Origin: Montifringilla adamsi
Taxonomy: Eukaryota > Chordata > Aves > Passeriformes > Passeridae
Assembly (NCBI GenBank): GCA_017590115.1
Contig: JAGGNK010006559.1
Coordinates: 5,811,642-5,875,641 of the forward strand
DNA length: 64,000 nt
Direction: 5' to 3'
Part shown: piece after piece, positions 24,901 to 36,200 of the stretch
Layout: every line of letters begins with the position of its first letter
Numbering within the stretch: the first letter of the stretch is position 1
Position numbers and translations under genes: made by a program
Notes under the pieces: model-generated
What the model was told of the DNA's origin: nothing
The model's input: the letters and a program-made list of their open reading frames with translations, nothing else
Databases searched by the model: none

Positions 24901-27900
24901 GTGATTATTCCAAGCTGAAATCACATTTCTGTCTTTTTGCTCTGATATAAATACAGAGCTGGTGCGAAGTGGTACACAAGTGCTAAAGAAATTATTTTTG
25001 GTGAAAACACACTTGTTTGCATAAAACATTACCCTATGTTTTTATTAGCTAGGAATTTATACATATTTATTAAACTGGCACATAATGTTTTTCAGACATT
25101 TTTCAAAATAAATTTACTCACAGAAGTAGGGATATGCTGTGAAAATTCCTTAATTTTTGTAATACATTACCTTTTTTTAGCTATCAGTAAGTTTACCTGA
25201 AGGGAAATTTATGAGGAACAGGACAGGATTCAAGTAACACTAAAAGGACTAAGCAAGAACGATATGTTGACTCAATAACCCTGTTTAGAATTTAGTGCTT
25301 GTGACAGTTTTAAGTAATGAAGTCCTAAGCAATAATCATAACTAAACCTATTAACTGAATGAAAGTTTTACCGCAGCACCCTTTTGTCTCCAGTATCTTT
25401 TTTTTCACTGTGATAAATAATAAATTTGTACCTACCCACAGTGAATGATTTATACTTGTTATGGCATTTCAGGAACTGTAGAGAGAGTGAAATGCTCCTT
25501 CTTAGTAGGAGGCCATGCATGGGAATAGACCTCTCTGGACTCAAAAAACACAGTAGTTAGGAAGGAAACTCAGTAGCATGATTTTTTTTTTAAGTTATTG
25601 TATTATACATCTTCTAATGCACTGTCCCCATTTAATTTTAGAAATTTAAAAATATCTTTAAACCAAATGACCTCTCACATTTTTCAAATATTTTGTGCCA
25701 CTCTCTTATGTTATAAATGCTCTCCCTGAGCAGTATCTATATCTGAAATTAAGATTTATGATTTAACAAATAAGTTGCCACCAAGCTTCATTAGTCTTTA
25801 TTTTCTAGGCATTTGCTATTTGTCCAGACTGGCCCGCAATCATCTGACACTACTTCCAAATCCTATTATAATTTTTGAAGTGAGTGATTTTGAGATAAAG
25901 TAACAGTGATTCTGCTGATCAGATCCAGAGATCTGTCTCATGCAAAATCTCTTCTCTTCTGTTACTCAGCCTGAGTTTCTCATTCCAGGCATGGGCTTCT
26001 GCTGACTCACCCCCTTCATTACTCCCAAATACTTTGAAGAACTACAACTGGCCTTTGCATATGGAGAAATTATGTTTGGCTGATGGCATTTACAGCAGGA
26101 AAAATGACCTGCCATAGCTGCATGACTGTCTAGATACCGGTTAGTTATAAGGAAACTTTCTTTGTATGATAAATTAAATGTCTCTGTGCTCCATTGATAA
26201 TTCATTTTTCTTACTACATAGCAGAAGCCTTTTGGTAACTTTTTCAATAGCAGAGACTGGCACGGAGAAGTTCAAATAGTGTATCAGTCTCCCCATCCTC
26301 CACCCAGTTACCAAAAATAATCCTCCTGTCTGTCACATGGGCTTCAGCAGTGACAGTGCAAACAAACTGTAGTCTCTGTGACATTTTAATTTGAAAAATA
26401 CCTTCTTTTCTTTTCATTCCTTCCCTTAATATATCCTAACATAATTAAAAGTTTTCTTCAGCAAACCCTTGCAAAACATTGGTAGCAAATCCTTCAAGTC
26501 CTGTTCTGGGGGAAAAAATAAGTGCATGCTCTCCATATTCTAAACTGTGTTTCACTTGGGGCATAAGTCCTAGGTGCCAAGGTGTGGACAAGACTTCGTT
26601 TCAGGAGAAGTAAACTGTCACAGCATGCTGCTGTTTCTGTGAACAGAATCTGTGATTTAAAGCTGGAATATCCACAGCTAAATTCATGCTGAAGTTGATT
26701 AGGTATATCCCTTGCTGTTCCACTCTCCAGTGAAATTAATTCAGATCAGCAACCATCTGACAACTGTTCCTGTGGGAAGTGTCATGCAGTGTTTGGGGGG
26801 AGGTGGATACCAGGGCATTGTAGTTTCAGAGGTATCTCATGCCCTGCCCTCCCTGCTTTCCTCCCAGGGCTCAGAGGAGCCAGCACAGATCCCAAGTTCA
26901 TGTAGCCTTGTGCATATCAGGGAGCTCCAGCTGAAGGAGAAACGGTGTGCAAACCTGTAAAGAAGCTCCCTTCATTTGGTGCTCAGTGCAGGGCTGGCAT
27001 TGGTGGCCAGCTCAGTGCCACCGCTCCAGGGAGGCACAGCTTCCCTGCCCTTTGGCTGGCTCCCGGTGAGCGGGCGCCTGCTGCTTTCATCTCACATCAC
27101 CGGTAATTTCATCCCAGCATCTGGAGCGCTGGGTAGCAGGATGGAAAAGAGGGAGAGACAGTCTGTCAGGGTAAGAAGAGGAGCTTTGTGAGATGCATAG
27201 ATTCTAAATGAATTTTGCAGATTGCCTGTGGTTTTTGTTGTGATGATGCTGCACTTAGGAATATGTGTTACACCGGGGCATTGTCATCCAGGGGGACGGT
27301 ATTTTCCGGAAATGCTTAGCAAGATGAAAAAAAGCCAGAGCTATTGATTTTTGTCCTTCTTTGAAAGGGTTGCTTGATTATTTTTCTTCTGAAATTAATT
27401 ATTTAGACTCGCTTCTTTAGCTCTATTTTTAAAAGCAGAACGTAACTTATTGCAGAGATAACTTATGAATTATTAACGTTGCGCTACTCAAGCTGTCAGA
27501 GGATGAATGAGGGGCAGAGATCTGACCGTCTTGGCAAGTTTTCCATTGCCACACGCCACGGCACTGGACTTCCCTCCTTCTCTATGCCTGGCACTGTGCA
27601 GGTAAGCGTGGCTCCACTGCCCAAAGCCTTGCTGGCTGAAGTGCAGCTCAGCTCGGCAGAGTGCCACACATTGCCTGGATCTGTCAGGAAGTTCTCCTTT
27701 CCTCTGAAAGGGAAAAATGGAGTCAGCTGGTGCAAGTAGGTCAGGAAAGGGGTTTAAGTGGTAAAGAGGTGGAATCACGCAGTTGTGACTCTTCAAGCAA
27801 TTTGTAATCAGCACATTTTGCTTCTCTCAGTAAATAACCTGTTTCTTTGGGCCTCAAATGAGGATACTTTCACCTATCTTGCTCTCTTTGCAAACCCAAT

Positions 27901-28857
27901 CCATGCCAAAGTGGCAGTGTGTGCAGTGTTTCAGCCTCTTTCTCATCCCCACAGGAGTGATCCCCACACCCCCATTGGTTTTGCTAGCAGTTATATCAGC
28001 TGGGAGCTCACTGCAAGGTTAAGATGTTTTTTTCACCCTGTTCCTACACTCAGCCTGCTGAAAATGCCTGGTGAGGAGACAGTATCTGTTCTGTGGGAGG
28101 AGGCATGGCCAAGCCTTTGCTTGATTTGGGTTTGGGTTTCATGTGCCTTGGTGTGAGAAATCCTGAATTTTCTTTAAATGCCCATCATGGTGGTTCATTC
28201 ACTCTAGAAAAATGACACAGTCTACCCCTAATGGGTACACTATTTGTGATTTCTCTGTTTCCTTTTCTCTGTACTGTATATTTTGTCACAAGATGGAAGC
28301 TCTAGCCAAAATCAATACAAAAATTACAAGATATTCCAAATTTTACGTCTTGCTCCATAAGTAGTAGCCAGAGCTGGGGAGGGTAATCTGTGCTGATATT
28401 TAGGGACATCAGCATAATGACTACGTGGGCAGAAGAAGCACAACGATCCATCTGAGACTGGCAGATGTACGTATTGGTCTATTTAAGGCCTCTTTCTCAG
28501 GGATCACTCCAAAATAGTTACAGTCCAATCTCTTCAGCGTGCTCTTGCCTCAGTCAGCTGTGCCAAGAGAAAGTGGGTCTTGTGCAGAGATTGGTGAAGG
28601 CAGCTCACCTCATTGTTGCTGCATGTGGAGTTCAGGATAAATTCCCATCCTGTGTCAAAACAAAAGACTTTGAAGGGATGGAGGAGGGAATAAAGTTATT
28701 AAATTATATGATAGAGCAATTCTGAAGCAGATGCAAATCTGCAAATTTCTTTAAATTGTTTTCCTTATTAATGTTTTTCATATATTTTTCTATAAAAATA
28801 ATTGGGGATTTTTTTCTTAATCTCTTCTTTCAGTTTTCAACAGTCTGGTCCTTCATA

Positions 28858-28999
28858 GCATAGAGGGATCTTTAAATGTCAGCTAGTCCAACCCACCTTC
28901 AATGAACAGAGACATCTTCAACTAGATCTGTTGTTCAGAGCCTCAGTCTGACCTTGAATGTTTCTAGGAATGGGGCATCTACCACCTCTCTGGATGTCC
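28858..28999 (-). mobile_element. CR1 LINE 3' end fragment, antisense
   Basis: The + strand reads the reverse complement of the CR1 3' untranslated region: 'agctagtccaacccacc', 'cagagacatcttcaactaga', 'gaccttgaatgtttctagg' and 'gggcatctaccacctctctg' are recognisable consensus blocks with a few changes each. The element's 3' end is at the left, near 28858. It is cut at about 29000, where an LTR-like sequence begins. Confidence 0.88.
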
Positions 29000-29128
29000 T
29001 GGTTTAGGGCAAATTTGGGAGGAAACCTCCAAATGGGGTCCCTCTGGAGAAATATTTGCTTGGAGAAAATGCTCAGTTTATTGTTCTTGCCATGGTATAA
29101 TCTGGGTTAACCCTTCTCTTTCCCACTT
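29000..29128. mobile_element. LTR-like fragment between two CR1 blocks
   Basis: Begins TGTCCTGGTTTAGGGCAAAT at 28998 and continues 'gggaggaaacctccaaat'. This opening resembles LTRs of endogenous retroviruses that are common in songbird genomes, as I remember them, and starts with the TG expected of an LTR. No viral coding sequence is present, so it would be a short or partial solo LTR. The right end is not defined and no target-site duplication was found. Confidence 0.5.
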
Positions 29129-29340
29129 ATGGAGTCAGTAGAAGACCATCAGTTTGCTCAGGCAGGACTTGCTCTTGGTGAAACCGTGCTGGATGTCTCA
29201 AATCACTTCTCTGTCCTCCGTGTGCCTTAGCACAACTTCTGGGAGGATCTGTTCCATGCTCTTCCCAGGCACACAGGTGAGGCTGACAGGTTGGTCATTC
29301 CCAAAGTCCTCCTTTCTATAGGAACCCTTCTGCTTTTCCA
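29129..29340 (-). pseudogene. CR1 ORF2 reverse transcriptase fragment, broken
   Basis: On the minus strand this reads a decayed CR1 reverse transcriptase segment. [18 protein letters not shown] is followed by a block ending HTEDREVI, then a stop, then DIQHGFTKSKSCLSKLMVFY. These correspond to the family's PVSLTSVPGK-MEQI and QHGF-KGKSCLTNL blocks. The internal stop and frame changes show it is dead. It has the same orientation as the CR1 3' end at 28858-28999, so both may be remnants of one insertion with its middle deleted. Confidence 0.85.
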
Positions 29341-32070
29341 TTGCCATGCTCCTGTGTCTTTTAAGATGAATTTACTAATTTGTTTATTATTCCCAAACCA
29401 GAAGTTGTAGTGCATACTGCCACAGGTATCATAAACTATGGGCAATTACAGGTGAAGGTTCCCATAATAGTTTGGGGGAGAACTGAAATGTAGGTCCTAC
29501 ATTACTTATAAGGATGTGAAAGGGTGGGAATCACTTGTTGGAAGGAGCTTCCTTGACCATTGTATTAAAACCACTAATTGCTGTACCTTGACCATCATGA
29601 ATCAAAATTATAGAATGATAGCTACTATGTTCTCCTCTGTTGTGGTGAGCTGTTGGGGTATGTGACTACAGTTTCTGGATTACCTTCACAAGAGAAAGGA
29701 AAAAGAAATTAGGGTTGGTTTCCTTAAAAAAAAAATCCCTTTTGGTGTCCTCCATCTCCTGCGATGGCAAACAGATCAGCTTTCCTCTCTCCCCTTCTAC
29801 AGGCTCCTCCTTGGTGGGATTCTCTCACCTTCTGTTCCTTCCTTTTCTTCTTCACCTTAGGTTTTTCCTCAGCATTTTTCAGATATGGATGCTGAGCTGA
29901 ACACGAAATTCTCCAGTATATGCAAACCAGCCCTCGAGGTTAGGGGCAGCTGAGATGTGCAGGACTTCAGACACACCTTGGGACAGCAGACTCTGATGCT
30001 GAGGGCCGAGCTACACTATTTGGAAAGTTACTTTACAGCTGCTGCCAAAAGCTGCTCCCCTAGGTCAGGATTTCAGGCAAGGAAAAAATCTTTAAACAGG
30101 AAGCTTTTCCTGCTATTTATGGTTCCACCTGCTCTCAATCTCTCCGAAAATACTGTGAGAACATTCCCGTGGTGGGATAATTTCTCACTTCCATTCTGGG
30201 CCTGACTGTAGTAAGTGCAAAAAACCAAACAAAATGCAAAATAATATGTCAGTGAATATTAAAGTCAGGGTGGTTTTTATCCTACAGTGTTGATTTCACT
30301 CTTGGGTAAAGTTTTACATCTGTTCAGTTTTGTTTAAGTGAATAGTCCACCAGTTCACACAGCCATAGAGGAGGCTGTAATTTAAATAACACAAATTCAG
30401 AGATGTCTCTTGCTTCTCTTGGACACAACTCTTACAAAAATAATCATATGTAAGAAATTGTGTATTCTTTTGGGGGGAGAATGTAAAAATAAGAAAGAGT
30501 TCTTGTGGTTCTGCACAGGAAGATGAACCATTGGCACTCCTGCAGCTGTCTTTCATTGAACATGGTTTTGTGCTCTCAGGCTGTTGCAAAAAACAGAAAC
30601 ATTGCATGAATTTCTGTCCTTCTGAGCAGGTATGAATAAACATTGTGGAGAGCTTCGGCATTGTTGTTTCTCTGCTACAAGATGATCAGGAGAAAATTTG
30701 ACAGTAATTTTCTTAGTCAAAGGGAAGGAAGAGGGAGCCTTTGGGGGTTGAGCAATTTGGATATGGACATTTCTCACACGCTTTGTGCTTTCAAGGATGC
30801 TTTCCTTAAAAGTAAGAGCAAGAGGAAGGCTTTGGACACAATATACCACAGGTATCCACAATGTAATGCTCCACAAGAAGTACCACACCTCTTCAAAGAG
30901 TCTAGTATTGAAAGAAAGATCTTTGTCATGCTACTACATGATTTTTCACTGTGAATACAAATCAAGAGAGAGGGAAAAAAGAAAGCCTTTCTGAAGGCTT
31001 CAGTTTCCTCAAGCAACCAGCATGTAATTCTCAGTGTATAAAGACTGACAGTGCTTTCCAGGATTCGCTAAAACCAATAAACCAAACCTTTACTAATAAA
31101 GGCATTTTCACAAATAAACCTGACAGTCTGTTAACTGGTTTTAAATGTGGGTGTTGATTGGATCCTAGCACCTTTACTCCAGGTCATCAGCTGACATAAT
31201 TGAAGGGGACAAGAGCACTAATTAAATGCACAGGTTGTCTTCTTGTCATGTTATAATCTGGGCTTTAAAATCTAAGCCATCTTTTCTTCCCTTTCCTGGT
31301 CTGCAACTGATTTGGTTTCTCACTTGGACTCTCTAGCTCTTGCTCTGAAGTCCTGGAGTTGGGTTTTTCTTGGCAGCTCAGAGAGGAGAAGGGGAAGGAT
31401 ATGAGATTTCCTCTTGGGCATTTAGGAGAGGAAATAGCTCGGATAAATCGCCCACCACCAAAGGCTCATTTTACTTCTGTTTCGTATGAAGACCTGCTGG
31501 GTGAGGAGGATGCAGCAGTAACCACTTGGAACCTTGTGATGGGGAATGACAAATAGAAAGCCTTGGGATAATGTTGATTTAGCTTTAATTTTCTATTCAG
31601 GGGCTTCTTGTGTTGCAAGAATCTGCTGCTCATACCTGATTATCCAAAGTCAAGACATTTCAAACAAAGCCATTAACAGAAATATTTCTAGTCTACCTCT
31701 GAAATTCATAATAAAGGTTTAAAACCTTAAACCAGATTGGCAGGTTGACATTTCCAAAAATTGTTTTTGCCATGTAAAACTGCTAGCATAAAAGAGACTC
31801 GGTATCATTAAGGATCTATTGAGCTTCTATTTTCTCCATTAAAGTACTATTATTTTCAAATGAAAGATGTACCACAATAAAATCATTAGTGACTGTGCAT
31901 TTAGGGATTTTTTTGACAGCACTCCTAACTACTATAGCCAGGTAGTCAGTCTCTCCCAGTATGACATGCATAGCAGTGACAACTTATCTTTTCCTCTGTG
32001 ATAGGAGATGGAGAATTTGACCAGAAGTGAGTAGATATCAAAATGTCATAATGATCTTAGCTACCTGTGT

Positions 32071-32231
32071 TTCTTTTTTTCTTTTCTTTTCTTTTCTTTT
32101 CTTTTCTTTTCTTTTCTTTTCTTTTCTTTTCTTTTCTTTTCTTTTCTTTTCTTTTCTTTTCTTTTCTTTTCTTTTCTTTTCTTTTCTTTTCTTTTCTTTT
32201 CTTTTCTTTTCTTTTCTTTTCTTTTCTTTTC
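32071..32231. repeat. (CTTTT)n microsatellite, about 160 bases
   Basis: Nearly perfect pentanucleotide array of about 31 units, the longest microsatellite in the window. Two overlapping Phe-rich open frames across it are artefacts of the repeat. At this length and purity it is likely to vary between individuals. Confidence 0.97.
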
Positions 32232-33191
32232 CCTCATGGGGTAATAACTTGGCTTTTTACTTTGTTTTCATTCTTTAATTAGAACTGGATTTTTTATCGT
32301 GGCTGAGTGTGTGTTACAAACACAGCCTTGGGGAGTGAGATGATGAAACAAAAACTAAAATATCCCATTACTGCCTAGGTAGGGAAAAATATGTCCATGT
32401 TAAGCTTTCTAGGAATTTGGCTTTAAGTTCATAGGAATTTTTAAATATGGGAGAAACTGATGACAGTACTTACATATTTACAAAGGATTGGAGGCAGGCG
32501 AATTGGACCTTGAGAGGAGTCAAAGGTCTGATTTCTGTGTGCAGGTTTTAAAGAGAAGCTGGCTGTGTGGTGAGGTCAAGTCAAGCCTTCACAGGTAATA
32601 GTGACAATCTCCAGAGGCAGACTTCCAGGCAAAGAGATTTTTTTTTCTGCCTTAAATTGTTGATTATTCTTGAAGACCTAATTAATCCTTTAGACTAATA
32701 CGTATACATCAAAGCACCCAATATTTTGGTTTGATGTCCTCCAGCAAACAAGTGCCTGAAGTTTAATGAAGTGTTTTGGATGCAGCCAAATAAAATTTGA
32801 AGGCTTCATCTTGCAACTGTGGGTACTCTCAAAAGTTAGATGAAAAATCCTTTGATTAGAGTCTTGTGGAGCGCCTACTCCTGCCCATATGGTGTGGGAT
32901 CCAGCAACCACACCGTCCCTTTTCCCCTGATGTAGTAGCATTTTGTCAACTCCAGACTGTCAGCTCAGCATTGTGGCAACAGGTAATGAACTAAAGTCTG
33001 GACTAGGTGAAGTTGAGCAGTTAAAAGTTCAAAAGGTATTTCTGTTCTTGCAAATGGTGTTTAAAGTAGCATCTGGGGCTTGCTGTTTGGTCAAGCAGAC
33101 CTTCAAGGTAAATCTGTTTAGTGTACCTTTTGATTGCCAGTGCTGAAATCTCAGCATGGAATGAGGTTTGTTTGTAAATAGAAGTAACAAA

Positions 33192-33225
33192 AAGGAATAC
33201 CGTCTGCTGACAGACCGTATTCCTT
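33192..33225. repeat. Near-perfect hairpin, 15-bp stem
   Basis: Left arm 33192-33206 (AAGGAATACCGTCTG) pairs with right arm 33211-33225 around a four-base loop CTGA. There is a single mismatch, C 33201 against C 33216. The pairing does not continue outside the arms, so it is shorter than a microRNA precursor. It may be a small palindromic insertion or chance. Confidence 0.8.
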
Positions 33226-36200
33226 GGCATGGCTTGGCTGCTCTCTGCTATGATAAGCAGAGGTAGCCTCCTGCAACTGCACATCTGAGGGCACCAGACA
33301 ACCCACCAGCTTCTGCCTTTGGTAGGGGATAATTTGTTCATCTGCCAGGGGGAATGGAAAAGAACATCTCCTTTCCTTCCTTTGCCAAGCTATGGCCATG
33401 ATAAAAAAAAATAGTTGTAATGTACAAATATTCCTCCTGCAGAGCAGTCACCTGATGTGCTGTGCACCTGGGGCAGCTGCTTGCCTACTTACAGACACAC
33501 CAGCTGCAGGTGGCTGTCTCTTCTGCTCTTCCTTGAAGCATTTGCTGGATGAGGGACACTGAAGCTAAAGACTCAAAGTGAAAATTCACCTGTGGCAGTG
33601 AAAGTATGTCTTAGTTCTCAGAAGATTTAATAGTTATCTGAGATTGTGTGCATGCTCTGTATTTTGTCTCACTATTGTCAGCAGAGTTTTCATGAAAGGG
33701 AAGCAGAAGGAGGAAGGAAATTATAATGCCCAGATTTTTAGAGAGTGATGGTACAAAGGGTAGAATTGTGCAAAGAGAACTGCTCTTTCAGATATAAAGT
33801 ATGATAAATTGCTTCAGCATAATGATGCTCATCAGAAGCGAGTGAGTAGCAGTAAAAGAATGTAATTTCAATTATGCCATAAATTCACTTTTGGCTGGCA
33901 CAAACAGCTATCAGAGGGCAGACAGAATTTCCTTTCTAACCTTAATGAAATACAAGCATTCTGATTTTAATTTGCACTTGGGGTTTCTTCTTTGGTGTAG
34001 CAGAGGTTGGAAAACACTGTCCCTCTTTCTTTATTTTGCATGATGTCCATTTGCTTGGAAGCATTCCTCCGTTTGTATTATTAATTCCCAGTTTTTTTAC
34101 CATGTGAATTTCCTGTGATGATCTCATTATGTTTACAGCATTTCTTGCAGTGTTGTAAACAGTGACTGATGCCTTGTTTTCATGTTTGGGTGTGGCAGGG
34201 AGTAGCCACATGCAAACTGCTGGCGAGCCACATCCAGGGAGCCCTATCTAATGTCAGCCTGAGACTCTTTCAGGCAAGGCAGATTCCCCGCTAATGCCAT
34301 TGAGCTTGAGGACTGTTTCCACTGAGTTCCAGGGGGATTTAAACAGTAGTGAGAAAAGATAAATAAAGAAAAACTATGCTAAAAATGTATTTAAAGTGTC
34401 ACTGGTTACTATTACAGATACGAGAAAGAAAACAGTCCTTGAGAAAAAAAATTCATGAATGTGCAGGGCTGTTGTATGTAAAAGGATTTTGAGTAATCTT
34501 AAACAAATTTTTAGCCAGTATAACTGCTTCAAGTACTAGTATCTCTCTCATAATCACAAAAATGAAAAGAAGGCATTTCAGAGTGTTTACTGACATTTAG
34601 TAATGTGTTTGGGACCATCTAAATGTTTTTAGTCAGAGACCCTCACTGTAATTTCAGGAAATTACATCATGGAGTTATTTTATCTGTGTGATTTACTCCA
34701 GGTCTACTGATGGGAGAAAGTGAGGCACAGGATAGTTTAAAACATATGCTAACTTTTGTCTGTTTATTCCTGATGTCTTGAGTAGGGATGGCCATTGGGC
34801 CTCAAGGCCTAACTGCAATGAATTCTTATTCTTTAACTGCTACTACAGTAGTATTTTCAGGAATATGTTTGAAAGCGGCTTTGTTTTGTTTTGGTTTTAT
34901 TTTGTTTTTCTGATTATAATTTAAATATATTTGTGTGCCTAAAGAGTTACTGTCTGTGTTGGGTGTCCTTCCACTGGCCGCCCTCCAAATCACAGCTCTT
35001 AACAGCAATCTTTAAACCCCCATCATTTCTCCTTGGTGTTTACTGTAGGAAAAGTGTTTTGGCTGCTGACTTTGCTTCCCCAGTCTAAGACAAAGTGACT
35101 TTTATACTGGCACAGAGAGTTGCCAGAGGCAGAAGCTATTACAGAATAACTTGTTGGGTAGACAGCGTAAACAAGTCACCAGTCTGTGAATCTCACTGCT
35201 ACATGGTTATCACTGAAGGGCAAGGATTTAGGAAGACTCAAAGGAGACTAGGCATGCATCTGTATAAAGTGAGCAACCAGACCTGTCATACAAGTGCAAA
35301 TATTACCACCAGTTTTAGGAATGAAGGCAACATTTGATTTAGAATTTAAGTACGCATTTAATTTGAAATTTACCTGGGGTCCCATTAGCTTGAAGAGATT
35401 TCCTGCAGAACCTTCTTCTTTCAGGCACTGTCAGTGATCATCCCCAGCTTGCTTCCCAAAGGGAACATGCAGGTGTCTGTCAGTCTGACATGCATAACTA
35501 TGCTAAAACCATACTCGTCGAAGTTGAGAAGCTTCGCAGCCTCAAATCCCTAACAGAAAGGATTATATCTGAATTGGCCCTAAATTGAAATTCCAGTTTC
35601 ATATTCTTCCTTCCTCTGAGCTATTAGAAATCCTCATTCAAATGTCAAATGTCCATTTCTCTATGTGTTTTGGCTTTTCATTTTTTTATTCTCAATATAG
35701 CTTCTGGACATGGGTGGCTTTTCTTAGTTGATGCCTATCTTCTCCTCAGGAACTTTAATTAAAAAGAGTCCATTGTAATAATGCAGTTGCTTGTGCAATT
35801 TTTCTCTGACAAAATAAATTACAGTAGGCTATATCATCTTGCTGCTTACTTATGGAATTTTTAAATGAAAATTGCCAGATCACCATCTACTCAGTAATTC
35901 AACTGAAAGGCCTTTACTTTTAATATTTTCTCCCAAAGGCAAGCAAAGAAAATATTACAGATTTTCTAAGAAACCTGAGAGTCTAGTTTTTAGGTGGTGC
36001 TTGCTTTTAAGAAGTCCTTTTAGCAAGGTTTACATTGCCATCATGGATGAGTATACTTAATCCTGACTGTAATAAAATAGGATTTAGTGGTGCTCTGTGT
36101 CTTCCCAGCAAAGTTGGAGCACCAGGATTTGTGTGGGTAGGTATGTGAGAGGAACAGCTGCATAATAGATCTGTAGTCACTTGTGGGCTGCAGCATTGTT

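Noticed and set aside
32027..32282. Two Phe/Ser/Leu-rich open frames
   Set aside because: Pure artefacts of the CTTTT repeat.
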